Origin: a virus
Strand: one strand, 5' to 3'
Length of the DNA stretch: 64,000 nucleotides
IMG/VR virus record: IMGVR_UViG_3300021057_000011
Coordinates: 1 to 64,000 of that record
Shown here: positions 7,648 to 15,805 of the stretch, piece by piece
Position numbering within the stretch: position 1 is the first letter of the stretch
Layout: each line of letters opens with the position of its first letter
Translations under genes and position numbers: made by a program
The notes under the pieces: model-generated
What the model saw: only the letters and a program-made list of their open reading frames with translations
Databases searched by the model: none
What the model was told of the DNA's origin: nothing

Positions 7648-8013
7648 TCAGATGCCGAAGCGGCGAGGCGGCCCACTAAACGAAGAGGTTTGCTGCGTAG
7701 CGAGAAACGCATCGATGGGGTCTCGGCCTGTCGCAATCGCAGCCTGTATTAGGCCTCGCGCAACAGAATCTACGTTCCGCATTCCTGCCCACTCCAAGCG
7801 TCGTTTGAAGTCATCGAACAGCTGCCGCATAGGTTGCGTCATATCCGGGGCGTCGGGGTTGTACACCCCAACAAGCGTATCCAGGGCTCGTTGAAAGGCC
7901 CTGAAGTGGTAAGTGCGCTGCACCGCCATCTGAGAAGCCACCAGGTGCCCTCTCGCTCGATTCTCCCGGTAGACCCGGTAGACCCGCAGCCAGGCACGGC
8001 GGGTGGGGTTCAT
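7648..8013 (-). CDS. Basic hypothetical protein, 121 aa
   Basis: An Arg-rich N-terminal half (NPTRRAWLRVYRVYRENRARG) and a helical C-terminal half. The start at 8013 overlaps the stop of the gene to its right (TGATG). The 53-base gap on its left contains only the ribosome-free end of the next gene's leader. Unrecognised. Confidence 0.75.
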   Translation of the reverse strand: MNPTRRAWLRVYRVYRENRARGHLVASQMAVQRTYHFRAFQRALDTLVGVYNPDAPDMTQPMRQLFDDFKRRLEWAGMRNVDSVARGLIQAAIATGRDPIDAFLATQQTSSFSGPPRRFGI

Positions 8014-8240
8014 CAAATAAAATCCATCAGAAGATCACAGTAAACCGGAAGACGCTCTACGGGTGTCAGCACCTCTGAGACGTACTTCCCCACTGTATGA
8101 GCATCGTAGCGCAGCACCTTCATCCTACCGCCTTTGGTGAGAATAAACTCGACCCGATGCCGATTGGTGTCGGCTTCCTTGAAGGCATTCGTGGCGATAT
8201 GCTTCCAGCCCTCGGCCAGCAGCTGTTTGAGTTTGGTCAT
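8013..8240 (-). CDS. Hypothetical protein, 75 aa
   Basis: A small alpha/beta protein (MTKLKQLLAEGWKHIATNAF; RVEFILTKGGRMKVLRYDA). Coupled at both ends. Unrecognised. Confidence 0.75.
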   Translation of the reverse strand: MTKLKQLLAEGWKHIATNAFKEADTNRHRVEFILTKGGRMKVLRYDAHTVGKYVSEVLTPVERLPVYCDLLMDFI

Positions 8241-8989
8241 CGGTAGCTCCTTACATAGTCTCGTGCCGCGGAGCTGAGCTCCGCGCGCACGGTGCTGAAT
8301 TCGGGGTAGCGGCCTTCGAGATCCGCCAGGCGTAGCTGAATGTGCCGGGCCGTCAAGCGGTGGTCGCGGTTCATCTGGGTCCGGGCCTGATGGAAGCTTT
8401 TATGTCGCTCCCGAATATGCCAGTCCAAAGCCTGAGCGAACTGGGTCGAGGGACTTCTGTCGTAAGGGATCCAGCTCTCCGGGTCATGGGGACTGGGGGC
8501 GCCATGAAAGAGCCGATCGAAGGCTTCGGTCTCAGCATAGTACATCAGGACGAAGAACTCCTCCCAGTCACGCTCGGAGGGTTCAATCGGCCTACGCATC
8601 TCTCGCGGCCGCAACACTCCCCATTGCTCCCCGTTGTGAAACGGAACTGTCTCTTCGATGATCATGTAGTGAAGAGTTCTAGAGCGTATGGACATCCAAG
8701 GTCTATGCCGCCGCGGGCGGCGCGAGACGAGCACCTCTGTCAGCTCATTACTCAACTCCATCCAAGCGTACTGAAACGTGTAGGGAGAGCGGCTTGACGG
8801 ATGAAATTCAATTCGCCCCGTACTATCTTGTCCCGCTGCCCAGATCGCCACCCCGTCCCGTATGAAAATGACCGCCACGCCCGCAGAAAGGGAGGTCGTG
8901 ATCTGGAGCTGCAGCTCATTCTGCAGCCCGGCCCGGACAATCTTCCGCCGCAGTTTTTTGGCCTCGCGGTAGAGCCACGACCGGGTCAT
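8237..8989 (-). CDS. AKK-RRKI family protein, long form
   Basis: A 250-residue protein that opens with the basic amphipathic motif LYREAKKLRRKIVRAG, followed by a strand LQLQITTSLSAGVAVIFI. The same opening is found in the adjacent 8986-9318 gene and in a 42-codon gene at 17461-17589. The rest is Arg/Glu-rich and helical. ATGA overlaps on both sides. Function unknown; the basic helix might bind nucleic acid or membrane. Confidence 0.8.
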   Translation of the reverse strand: MTRSWLYREAKKLRRKIVRAGLQNELQLQITTSLSAGVAVIFIRDGVAIWAAGQDSTGRIEFHPSSRSPYTFQYAWMELSNELTEVLVSRRPRRHRPWMSIRSRTLHYMIIEETVPFHNGEQWGVLRPREMRRPIEPSERDWEEFFVLMYYAETEAFDRLFHGAPSPHDPESWIPYDRSPSTQFAQALDWHIRERHKSFHQARTQMNRDHRLTARHIQLRLADLEGRYPEFSTVRAELSSAARDYVRSYR

Positions 8990-9318
8990 GCAGCCCTCCG
9001 TTCTCGTTGCCGCGCAATAAAGGAGTTCAGCAGCTGATCGGCCTGGGTGAAGAAACTTTCCAGCAACGTCTCGGTGGAGGTGTAGTCCAGATCGAAGGGT
9101 CGGCGACCCGTGATGGCGCTGAACCCGCTGGCCGAAATATCCATATCGCACTCCGACAGCTCACTCGTATGGCGGTAATTCCCCATCGGCCGGCTGACCG
9201 TGATCTGCAGGCTTCCAGGGTGGATAGATATCCGAAGCTGCATCTCCCGCTTCAACCCCGCGCGGAAGATCTTGCGGCGGAGCTTCTTGGCCCGTTTGTA
9301 AAGGCGGCCGAGGTTCAT
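8986..9318 (-). CDS. AKK-RRKI family protein, short form
   Basis: 110 residues beginning MNLGRLYKRAKKLRRKIFRAG and then MQLRISIHPGSLQITV, matching the first 45 residues of its left neighbour. The remainder (RPFDLDYTSTETLLESFF) is not shared. A tandem duplication with divergent C-termini is the simplest explanation. Confidence 0.8.
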   Translation of the reverse strand: MNLGRLYKRAKKLRRKIFRAGLKREMQLRISIHPGSLQITVSRPMGNYRHTSELSECDMDISASGFSAITGRRPFDLDYTSTETLLESFFTQADQLLNSFIARQRERRAA

Positions 9319-9770
9319 TTCCTATGCCGCCCCACAAGGATTAGAAGCAATGCATCCGCGGCATCGTGGAGGCTCTTGAAGCCAGGCTCCAAATCCTCAG
9401 AGTCTGCCAGCTCATACCCGTACCCGCCGTATTCCAGTTCAAACGCGCGACCCAAATAAGTATTTGCCTCTGAAATCAGGGGCGCATCATGGTCCCCAAT
9501 ATCATAGAGCGACATCTGAAAGGCGTTACCCAAGGAATCCTCATCTGTCTGCCACATCCAAGATTCCGGCTCCTCGTACCAACGAATAGGTTCGTCTACT
9601 ATTATCTCCTCCCGAATCGGGTAGCGAGACAAATCCGCAGGACCTGCCAAGGTCTCCTCTAGGAAAGCGAAAATCGCGGGAAAAAGCGAACTCAACGCAA
9701 CTCCAGGCGGCAGCTCTATCTTTTTCAACTCCTCGAATTCCCGCTCTAGGTTTTCACGGTTGATCGTCAT
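9315..9770 (-). CDS. Acidic hypothetical protein, 151 aa
   Basis: A Glu/Asp-rich protein (REEIIVDEPIRWYEEPESW, ELADSEDLEPGF) with a helical start. The ATG at 9768-9770 is chosen because the gene to its right ends at 9754 and a GAAAGGAC ribosome site precedes it. Acidic phage proteins of this size sometimes mimic DNA; nothing specific supports that here. Confidence 0.75.
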   Translation of the reverse strand: MTINRENLEREFEELKKIELPPGVALSSLFPAIFAFLEETLAGPADLSRYPIREEIIVDEPIRWYEEPESWMWQTDEDSLGNAFQMSLYDIGDHDAPLISEANTYLGRAFELEYGGYGYELADSEDLEPGFKSLHDAADALLLILVGRHRK

Positions 9771-10068
9771 GATCCTGTCCTTTCTTCTGCGCCAGGGTGG
9801 CTTCGACCAGGGCGAAAATGAGGGGGAACTCTGACTGATCCCGTCCATCATCATCCAGGGCAGTAATCAGCTCCCACTTCTCTTTCTCCATCGCCGCAAA
9901 ATCAACGTCTGAATACACGTCCAGGACCCACTGCCACTCGTCCTCCAGCGGAGGTGAACGACGGGCAGACAGTTTCTCGCAGCGGCTGCACGTTGCCACA
10001 CCCGTGGCGATCGGGGGCGGGGGTTTCATGTCTTGAATGTGCCCGCAGTGGGGGCATTTGGCTTTCAT
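9754..10068 (-). CDS. Zinc-ribbon N-terminus plus acidic domain, 104 aa
   Basis: CPHCGH at residues 5-10 and CSRC near residue 28 form a typical zinc ribbon; the remainder is acidic and helical (FALVEATLAQKKGQDHDDQ). The N-terminus is similar to those of the 10065-10499 and 11395-11613 products. ATGA overlap with the gene on its right. Confidence 0.8.
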   Translation of the reverse strand: MKAKCPHCGHIQDMKPPPPIATGVATCSRCEKLSARRSPPLEDEWQWVLDVYSDVDFAAMEKEKWELITALDDDGRDQSEFPLIFALVEATLAQKKGQDHDDQP

Positions 10069-10499
10069 GCGTCCGCCCTGCCGCCAAGATAGCCGTTCTC
10101 TTTGAGCAACCCGACCACCGTGGCGATGTTGCCGGCATCGGGATTTCCGGTCCACAGCTCGCGGCTGATCTGAAGCAGCAAATTATCCAGCCGCTCGACC
10201 TTGGCTTCCAGTTCCTCGGGGGTGTCTTCGTGCTTCAAATCGGCGAACATGTCCTCGACCGAAGCATAGGACGTCAGGCCAATGCCCTTGTCACTGTCCT
10301 CGAGAGCCTGGATCGTTTCGGCATTGGGTTCGTGGGAATGGGGGCAAAGGACTATCCAGTTCCACCCGTGAGGTTGGGGATCGACAAAAGGATATTCGTG
10401 ACAAGTGGGACACTGCCGGCGATTCACCACAGCTGTAGGGGTCGCGGGAGTAACATCGATATCAGAGACGGTATCACAATAGGGGCATTGGGCTCTCAT
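10065..10499 (-). CDS. Zinc-ribbon N-terminus plus helical domain, 144 aa
   Basis: CPYC at residues 5-8 and CPTC near residue 30 give a zinc ribbon related to that of its left neighbour; residues 60-144 form a helical domain (EELEAKVERLDNLLLQISRE). Tandem duplication of the ribbon is likely. Role unknown. Confidence 0.8.
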   Translation of the reverse strand: MRAQCPYCDTVSDIDVTPATPTAVVNRRQCPTCHEYPFVDPQPHGWNWIVLCPHSHEPNAETIQALEDSDKGIGLTSYASVEDMFADLKHEDTPEELEAKVERLDNLLLQISRELWTGNPDAGNIATVVGLLKENGYLGGRADA

Positions 10500-10705
10500 G
10501 ATTGCTGTTTCCTTTCGTCGACTTGCCGCAGGGCCTCTTTCAGCATCGCTTCAACTTCGTCCAGGGTGTCGCCGGCATAGAGGGACTGTGTGTAATACCC
10601 TTGTGCCGCGATTTGACTGTCTTGGTCGGCAGTAATCTGGAGCTTCCAACAGAGGAGTTCAGATTGCCCCTCGGGTTGAACGGAATACAGGGAGACGTGG
10701 GTCAT
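10496..10705 (-). CDS. Hypothetical protein, 69 aa
   Basis: A small beta-alpha protein (THVSLYSVQPEGQSELLCWK ... DEVEAMLKEALRQVDE). The ATG at 10705 is chosen over one at 10723 because GAGGAA precedes it at proper spacing. ATGA overlap at its 3' end. Confidence 0.75.
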   Translation of the reverse strand: MTHVSLYSVQPEGQSELLCWKLQITADQDSQIAAQGYYTQSLYAGDTLDEVEAMLKEALRQVDERKQQS

Positions 10706-10735
10706 AGGCTTCCTCACATGCATAGGGATCTAGTT

Positions 10736-10755
10736 TAGCCCCTCGAAAGGGGCAA
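10736..10755. other. Hairpin in a short intergenic gap
   Basis: A near-perfect hairpin, GCCCCT stem with a 4-base loop and no U-tract, in the 67-base gap between two leftward genes. It may stabilise or process mRNA; it does not look like an efficient terminator. Confidence 0.4.
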
Positions 10756-10772
10756 GAGGTATCTGGACCCTC

Positions 10773-11144
10773 TCAGGGGGCAGAGGGGCCTTCTTGGACC
10801 TCTGAGAGGCTCTGGTGGGGCTCCCGGATCGCTTCGAAAAGGACCAGCAACAACCGGTAAGCTGTATCCGGATCGCCGGTCATCTCTCGCAGGTACTCGG
10901 TCCAGTAAATCGGGTCAAAGGGCAGCTTCTCCCGCCGCCTGAGGCGATAATGGCGCCAGAGCGACTTCCACTGCACCCGGGCCCGGTAGGACAGTTCCGC
11001 AGGGTCAGGTCCAACGGGTTTGATGATCACCGCCCGCCGCGGCTGGATAATGCCAAACCCACGGTGCGCAATCCAGGTAGGAACGACATAGGACAGTTCG
11101 GGGGGCTTTGAAATGGCGAATTCGCGGGGCAAAATTAAATTCAC
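10773..11144 (-). CDS. Basic hypothetical protein, 123 aa, GTG start
   Basis: The start is GTG at 11142-11144, overlapping the upstream stop (TAGTG) and preceded by AAGGAGG. The middle is Arg-rich (RARVQWKSLWRHYRLRRREK). Family not recognised. Confidence 0.75.
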   Translation of the reverse strand: MNLILPREFAISKPPELSYVVPTWIAHRGFGIIQPRRAVIIKPVGPDPAELSYRARVQWKSLWRHYRLRRREKLPFDPIYWTEYLREMTGDPDTAYRLLLVLFEAIREPHQSLSEVQEGPSAP

Positions 11145-11398
11145 TAGCGCCCCTCCTTGAGATCGGTGATCAGCATAGCCCAAAAGCAGACGGCTTCCCG
11201 CTGCTCATAGGGCATGTTCTTCGTCACCGGCTGAAAGGCCTGCATCTGCGCACGGAAGTAGGCCTCCAGCATCGTGTCGTAATTCGCTTTGCTGCTGGCG
11301 GCGCAATAAATATCCTCGCAGTGCATCAGCTTCTCGCGGGTGAGAAGGTGGGGGAATTTGCGGTGGTACTCCGCCAGGGCGTTGGGGGTCAGGCTCAT
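11144..11398 (-). CDS. Hypothetical protein, 84 aa
   Basis: Helical, with two Cys (MHCEDIYCAAS). Coupled to both neighbours by 1-4 base overlaps. Unrecognised. Confidence 0.75.
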   Translation of the reverse strand: MSLTPNALAEYHRKFPHLLTREKLMHCEDIYCAASSKANYDTMLEAYFRAQMQAFQPVTKNMPYEQREAVCFWAMLITDLKEGR

Positions 11399-11613
11399 AT
11401 CAGCTCCCAGGAGGGATCTTCAATCCGCACGATGAACCTTGCGACTTTCTCCGCGGAGGCTTGAAACACATCCATCGGCATAGCAGGTAACTCATCCAGC
11501 CGGCGGGAGGGGGTGTACCTGCATTTCTGACAGGTCGCCACCCCGTTGAAGACGGTTACCGCAGAAGGTTCACCGCAGTGCGGACAATCCAGGTAAATAG
11601 GGGTATGTCTCAT
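11395..11613 (-). CDS. Zinc-ribbon protein, 72 aa
   Basis: CPHCGEP at residue 10 and CQKCRY near residue 30 form a zinc ribbon like those at 9754-10499 (shared VATC.KC). The C-terminal half is a short helical/beta tail. ATGA overlap with the gene to its right decides the start. Confidence 0.8.
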   Translation of the reverse strand: MRHTPIYLDCPHCGEPSAVTVFNGVATCQKCRYTPSRRLDELPAMPMDVFQASAEKVARFIVRIEDPSWELI

Positions 11614-11909
11614 ACCAGGTCCCAAAACTCCTCATCAACCATGTTCACAAATTCAGGCGGGCAGTCTTCCATCCCCGCCGCCAACGTATGGTAGAAATCG
11701 TGCAGGATCTGCAGCTGCTCGGCTTCGGTATAGCGCAGCACAGGTTTTGGCTGTGGCGCAGGGGTGGCGATGTACTCGGCAGGGGTGGACCGCTGCGACG
11801 ACTGGACCATCTCCTGCAGCCGCTTCAAGGTCGCCGGATGGGTGGTGTGCGCGTCGATAATGTGCCCCTCGGAGGGGCGGTAGGTCCGGGCAATCACGCA
11901 ATGCTCCAT
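11610..11909 (-). CDS. Hypothetical protein, 99 aa
   Basis: A small protein with a central helix (TLKRLQEMVQSSQRS), a Pro-rich linker and an acidic end (PPEFVNMVDEEFWDLV). Overlaps its right neighbour by 16 bases. Unrecognised. Confidence 0.75.
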   Translation of the reverse strand: MEHCVIARTYRPSEGHIIDAHTTHPATLKRLQEMVQSSQRSTPAEYIATPAPQPKPVLRYTEAEQLQILHDFYHTLAAGMEDCPPEFVNMVDEEFWDLV

Positions 11910-12109
11910 TTCGTCAGCTCGGGCTTGGTGTCGAGAATATCGACCTCCTCGGCCGTGGCGGGATCCACCTGGTCGAGGATTTGCTTGCTGCGCCGGCGGT
12001 AGTGACGCTTGGCTTCCGCCTTGCGGCGTTTCATTTCCGTGCGGCCAATGCAGACCACATCCTTAGCGCGTTTGGTATCCTGGGTCACTCGAAACTTTTC
12101 GCGGGCCAT
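11894..12109 (-). CDS. Basic 71-residue protein
   Basis: Very Lys/Arg-rich (EMKRRKAEAKRHYRRRSKQ, residues 25-43), suggesting a nucleic-acid-binding helix. Start at 12109 with GGAGGAG. First gene left of a strong terminator, so it probably has its own promoter or depends on read-through. Confidence 0.75.
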   Translation of the reverse strand: MAREKFRVTQDTKRAKDVVCIGRTEMKRRKAEAKRHYRRRSKQILDQVDPATAEEVDILDTKPELTKWSIA

Positions 12110-12133
12110 AGACTCCTCCAGGGGATTGAGATG

Positions 12134-12167
12134 AAAAAAAGCCGGGGGAGGAAGCAATTCCCCCGGC
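12134..12167 (-). terminator. Strong rho-independent terminator
   Basis: Minus-strand hairpin with a perfect 9-bp G+C-rich stem, 9-base loop and seven U residues, just left of the gene ending at 12187. Confidence 0.9.
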
Positions 12168-12186
12168 CCCGTCGCAAACAGAAAGG

Positions 12187-12690
12187 CTACTTGTACGCCG
12201 CTTGCAATTCAGCGGCAAAGGCGGCCAGGGCCAGGTACTCTTCCTCGTGAATGACGAGGATATAGTCACCGGTGTCTTCTTCGGCCCAGGGCTCGCCGAT
12301 AATTTGCCGGGCACGAGCACGCACACCCGGCTTTTCCAGATGGGTTTCGATTACGGCGATGGCGGCGAGAAGCTTGTCGAAGGCATCATCATCGCCGCTT
12401 TCAGCAGAGGCGCCCCCCTCTTCGACAGCATCCTCCTCGTCCTCATCGGCACTCAGCAAGATGCCCTTCCAGGGCCAGATGTTGGAGCAATACTGCTCGG
12501 GCACAAACTGCCAGACGGTGAACATAAAGTCGATGACCCGTTGGTCTTGTTCATCTTGTGCCGCTTCCAGGTCTTGCGCCGAGGGCACAGGAACCTCTTG
12601 GACAACGAGCTCATCGGCACCGGTGCCGGTATCGACCCCCATCGTATGGGGGGCATCGGGATAGGCAAAACGTCTCGGGTCAGTGGTCAT
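12187..12690 (-). CDS. Acidic hypothetical protein, 167 aa
   Basis: A central strongly acidic block (ADEDEEDAVEEGGASAESGD, residues 80-100) between two helical parts. Last gene before the terminator at 12134-12167. Highly acidic phage proteins can mimic DNA or bind basic partners; no direct evidence here. Confidence 0.8.
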   Translation of the reverse strand: MTTDPRRFAYPDAPHTMGVDTGTGADELVVQEVPVPSAQDLEAAQDEQDQRVIDFMFTVWQFVPEQYCSNIWPWKGILLSADEDEEDAVEEGGASAESGDDDAFDKLLAAIAVIETHLEKPGVRARARQIIGEPWAEEDTGDYILVIHEEEYLALAAFAAELQAAYK

Positions 12691-12850
12691 CGGAAGACTC
12701 CTTCTTACGTGTGGATTTGGGGTGAATCGGCCGGTTGCGTCCCAGCCCGGTCTCGAAGCGTTCGATCAGGTTGAAGCTGCAGCGCAGGCCCAGGTACGCA
12801 TCGCAAAAGTCCTGAAAAAGGAGGGCATAGACTTCCTCTTCAGGGCTCAC
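12680..12850 (-). CDS. 56-residue protein, GTG start
   Basis: GTG at 12848-12850 overlaps the stop of the gene on its right (GTGA) and opens 56 codons (MSPEEEVYALLFQDFCDAYL, then FNLIERFETGLGRNRP). The end overlaps the start of the acidic gene by 11 bases. Unrecognised. Confidence 0.65.
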   Translation of the reverse strand: MSPEEEVYALLFQDFCDAYLGLRCSFNLIERFETGLGRNRPIHPKSTRKKESSDDH

Positions 12851-13203
12851 GAGACTTTCTCCAGCTCAGCGACCTCGTGGATTTCCCGCTTGATGCTGCA
12901 GCCGACCTGCCACTCTTTGAGGCAAAGCTCCCCCACGGGCGGATCGTCCTGGATGCGGGCGAGAAAGGCCTGCCGGGAATCGGTCACGAGCAGGGCCCGG
13001 ACCAGGGTGAGCAGAACAATGGAGTAGGGGGTGGTGGGATCGTGGCGCAGGAGGATTTCCTGCTGCCGCTGAAAGGCCCGCTGGGCGGTGTGGGCACTCA
13101 TGCCGAGGCCCACCTGGACCTTTTCCACCAGGCAGAAGGTCCAGTCCTGCTGGACGAGGTAGGCCTGGAGCAGGTCGACGAGATCATGACGCAGCGTACT
13201 CAT
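12847..13203 (-). CDS. Hypothetical protein, 118 aa
   Basis: Helical (LRHDLVDLLQAYLVQQDW; SAHTAQRAFQRQQEILLRH) with no cysteine motif. ATGA overlap with the DUF1599 gene to its right. Unrecognised. Confidence 0.75.
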   Translation of the reverse strand: MSTLRHDLVDLLQAYLVQQDWTFCLVEKVQVGLGMSAHTAQRAFQRQQEILLRHDPTTPYSIVLLTLVRALLVTDSRQAFLARIQDDPPVGELCLKEWQVGCSIKREIHEVAELEKVS

Positions 13204-13583
13204 ACCCGAAGGATTTCCGTCTCAAAACGGGCGTGCAAGTGGTCGACATAGGCCTGCGGCTCAGCCGAAGAGATGGGGCGCTTCGCAGCCAAATAGGCCC
13301 GTAAGATGGCCAGATAGTTGATGGCGTCGAGGAGGGTGTCGTCGAGGGATTCGTCCGTCACCGCCGGCGCTTTGCCGCCGATCAAATTGCTCAGGCGGGC
13401 GAACTTGTCGCATAAGCGAACCATGATGCCGGTTTCCACGGAGGTGAGGTCCAGGTGGCCGACCAAGCGGAAGTTCTTGAAGGGGTCGGAATCGGCCCCG
13501 TAATCCTGGTTCTTCTTGGTGACGATGGCGAGGGCCTCGGCGTAGGTCTTTTCTAAGTGCTGGACGAATTGGGTTCGGTTCAT
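13200..13583 (-). CDS. DUF1599 / nucleotide modification associated domain 1 protein
   Basis: A 127-residue protein with the family signature: AEALAIVTKKNQDYGADSDPFKNFRLV near residues 15-42, a middle helix with GIMVRLCDKFARLSNLI, and D.LLDAINYLAILRAYL. This helical family is found in phages and was linked to nucleotide modification by gene neighbourhood (established family knowledge); it resembles all-alpha NTP pyrophosphohydrolases, so hydrolysis or sanitising of a nucleotide is the best guess. Essentially full length. The neighbours do not indicate a substrate, though a TGT/DpdA-like gene lies at 31.0-32.6 kb. Confidence 0.85.
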   Translation of the reverse strand: MNRTQFVQHLEKTYAEALAIVTKKNQDYGADSDPFKNFRLVGHLDLTSVETGIMVRLCDKFARLSNLIGGKAPAVTDESLDDTLLDAINYLAILRAYLAAKRPISSAEPQAYVDHLHARFETEILRV

Positions 13584-13831
13584 TCTGTCTCCTTGGGTTG
13601 CTGCTCGAGTTTAGCGAGGCACTCCGCATGCAGCTGGGCCAATTGCTTGAAGGCAAAGGCCATCCGCATGGGGGAGTAGCCAAAATGAGGGATGATGGTG
13701 AGTTCGTCGGTGAGATGGGAGGGGAAGTAGCGTTCCCGCTCGGCTTTCTGTGCCGCCACAAAGTCATTCAGCGGCGGGGATTGAAACATGCCGTGGGTCT
13801 TGGCGTGGTGGTTGAGCAGCGGTTCAGCCAT
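13580..13831 (-). CDS. Hypothetical protein, 83 aa
   Basis: A helical protein (NDFVAAQKAERERYF; MAFAFKQLAQLHAECLAKLE). The start at 13831 follows AAGGATG. ATGA overlap with the DUF1599 gene suggests co-translation. Confidence 0.75.
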   Translation of the reverse strand: MAEPLLNHHAKTHGMFQSPPLNDFVAAQKAERERYFPSHLTDELTIIPHFGYSPMRMAFAFKQLAQLHAECLAKLEQQPKETE

Positions 13832-13887
13832 AGGAGCATCCTTTTGGGTGAGGGATCCTCCTATTCTGGCCGATTGCCGCGGGGGAA

Positions 13888-14220
13888 TCAATGCATTTTT
13901 TCGTGCCAGGGTTCCACCTTTTGCTTCCAGAGTTTCAGCCACTGCCGCACGCCTGAGCCCAGCGGGCCGCTGACATCCGCCCAGGGGTTGTCAGCAGGAT
14001 GTAGCTCGAGGTGGTGGAAATGCCGCTCGATTTGCCCCTTGAGATCGTTGTAGAGAATCTGGCGGCAGTAATCCCCCAGCGCCTCGAAGTGGACAAAGAG
14101 CCAGTCCGCGGTGTGTTCCGAAATGCCGCCGGATTGGCGAGCAAAAGCGTGGCGCCAGGCGGAGATCAGGACATCGTCGGGGACAGCCGAGAGGGTGTTG
14201 TGGGCGGCAGGAAAGGTCAT
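13888..14220 (-). CDS. Hypothetical protein, 110 aa
   Basis: His-rich, mainly helical (ALGDYCRQILYNDLKGQIER, HFHHLELHPADNPW). The 56 bases to its left hold no gene. Unrecognised. Confidence 0.75.
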   Translation of the reverse strand: MTFPAAHNTLSAVPDDVLISAWRHAFARQSGGISEHTADWLFVHFEALGDYCRQILYNDLKGQIERHFHHLELHPADNPWADVSGPLGSGVRQWLKLWKQKVEPWHEKMH

Positions 14221-14597
14221 TTTTCAAGCAGCCCCCAGTCCTGCAGCTTGTAAATCATATCGCCACCGATGTCTTTGCACAGTCGGTCCCGGACCTGGGC
14301 CGGCAGGACGTCTTGATCGGGATACGGCCGTTTGGCGGCGGCAAGGGAAGCGTTCACCATCGCCACCAGCTCGTCGAGAAGGGCCTGGGCATCGGGCATC
14401 TGCGGCAGCAGGATCACCTGTTTCGTGGCGTGGAAGAAAATCTGGGGTCCGTCGGTGGACGCCAGCACCCCCAGCAGCTGCGAGGAGATCTCGCGGATCT
14501 CCCACACCGTGCCCGAACCGGGGAGGGTGAATCGCCGCCCGATCAGGGCCGTTCTGTACCGGTCGATCAAGACCTGAATCGTCACGGGCTCAGACAT
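14217..14597 (-). CDS. Hypothetical protein, 126 aa
   Basis: An N-terminal beta-rich domain (RRFTLPGSGTVWEIREI...GVLAS) and a C-terminal helical part. Coupled to both neighbours. No motif recognised. Confidence 0.75.
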   Translation of the reverse strand: MSEPVTIQVLIDRYRTALIGRRFTLPGSGTVWEIREISSQLLGVLASTDGPQIFFHATKQVILLPQMPDAQALLDELVAMVNASLAAAKRPYPDQDVLPAQVRDRLCKDIGGDMIYKLQDWGLLEK

Positions 14598-14943
14598 GGG
14601 CCTGCTCCTTTTCGATAAGTTTAAACCGTCCGTCGAGGCTGCTGAAGCTGCCTTGGATCAGCTCGGTGCCTTGGCGGTCGCTAAACTGGACTGAGGCCAT
14701 CTGAGACACGGAGCTTGTGGCTTTCACCACCCCTCTGCGGCCGCAATACAAAATCTCATCGCGCGGCTCGAGGATATGAAAGGTAACGGTTTCAATCTCT
14801 CCGACTTCCCCGTTGCAGCGCTCAGCTTTTTCAAGAGCCTCTTGCAGAATACCGTCCGCCTCGGGGCACTCCCGCAACCAAGGACCATAAGGATTTCCTG
14901 GCCGATCATGCCAGTGGATGCGCTGCCAGGTGTGATGTTTCAT
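14590..14943 (-). CDS. Hypothetical protein, 117 aa
   Basis: Starts MKHHTWQRIHWHDRPGNPYG; the second half is beta-rich (EILYCGRRGVVKATSSVSQM). Two Cys near residues 28 and 43. Unrecognised. Confidence 0.75.
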   Translation of the reverse strand: MKHHTWQRIHWHDRPGNPYGPWLRECPEADGILQEALEKAERCNGEVGEIETVTFHILEPRDEILYCGRRGVVKATSSVSQMASVQFSDRQGTELIQGSFSSLDGRFKLIEKEQAHV

Positions 14944-15203
14944 AGGGTTTGCTCCTTTTGCTGAACCTCTTCATAGATGTCGCGCGCCATCAGGATGCAG
15001 ATGGTCCGCTTGGTCGTATGGATGGAGTCTTGTCCGCCAAAATCCACTTCCAGCGCCGTCTGGTGTTCTACAAAGCGCCGGGTGAATTCTGTTCGATCCA
15101 TCTCCAGCAACGTGTCGACCAAGGCCTTGTGCAGGTCGGTTGCCGTCGGGGCTTTGAACCACAGGTGGACCAAGACCGTGTATTCAAGCTCCGTGAGTCG
15201 CAT
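14940..15203 (-). CDS. Hypothetical protein, 87 aa, helical
   Basis: The start at 15203 is chosen by coupling to the next gene. Helices such as TATDLHKALVDTLLEMDRTE and ILMARDIYEEVQQKEQ dominate. Its first 15 residues (LTELEYTVLVHLWFK) resemble the first helix of a winged-helix fold, but this is weak. Confidence 0.7.
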   Translation of the reverse strand: MRLTELEYTVLVHLWFKAPTATDLHKALVDTLLEMDRTEFTRRFVEHQTALEVDFGGQDSIHTTKRTICILMARDIYEEVQQKEQTL

Positions 15204-15603
15204 CGGCGTGCTCCTTTTGCCGCTCGTGTGCCCATACCTTGCGGCGCCAGTAATTGTAGTTCTGGCGCTCCAGATCGAAGCCCACCGGATCCATCTGCCG
15301 CCACTGTGCCGCACCGGTAAAAACGGACGGCCACAGGGCCTTTTCGCGGATGTAGGCTTCAAAGGCGTCCAGATCCAAATGCGCCGGCGGCGGAATGATC
15401 TTCTCCACCGCTTCCCGGCAGTGCACACAAAACACCCCGGGACGCTCGGGATCCAGGGTAAAATCGGATTCGTCCTGAGCATCCCCTTCGCCGGTTTCTC
15501 CGTCCGGGTAGACCTCAATCTCATAGAGCCTGTGCTCGATTTCGAACTGAAAGAAATGCTCTCCGTTATCGCATTTCAGGCAGTAGTACTGGGGTTCAGG
15601 CAT
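15184..15603 (-). CDS. Zinc-ribbon protein, 139 aa (GEY-type family)
   Basis: YYCLKCDNGEHFF at residue 6 and VFCVHCREA near residue 60 form the two knuckles; residues 75-139 are a helical C-terminal domain absent from the shorter paralogues at 15596-15805 and 15971-16180. It overlaps both neighbours. Confidence 0.8.
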   Translation of the reverse strand: MPEPQYYCLKCDNGEHFFQFEIEHRLYEIEVYPDGETGEGDAQDESDFTLDPERPGVFCVHCREAVEKIIPPPAHLDLDAFEAYIREKALWPSVFTGAAQWRQMDPVGFDLERQNYNYWRRKVWAHERQKEHADATHGA

Positions 15604-15805
15604 CGCTTTCCTCCTGAGCGTCAATCTCATCCGCCGGCGCATTGCAGTGGCGACACAAAACCCCACTGCAATCAATAGACTCCTCGCTCTTGGTCGTGAT
15701 GTACTCACCGAATTTATCGACAATATTAATCTGCCGCACGGTATCGTCTTCCCAAAAATCGTCACCGTTGTGACAACGGTGACAAAAATACTGTTTATCC
15801 GGCAT
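15596..15805 (-). CDS. Zinc-ribbon protein, 69 aa (GEY-type family)
   Basis: YFCHRCHNGDDFW at residue 6, INIVDKFGEYITT in the middle and VLCRHCNAP near residue 52. It is a close paralogue of its left neighbour's N-terminus and lacks the C-terminal domain. Confidence 0.8.
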   Translation of the reverse strand: MPDKQYFCHRCHNGDDFWEDDTVRQINIVDKFGEYITTKSEESIDCSGVLCRHCNAPADEIDAQEESDA

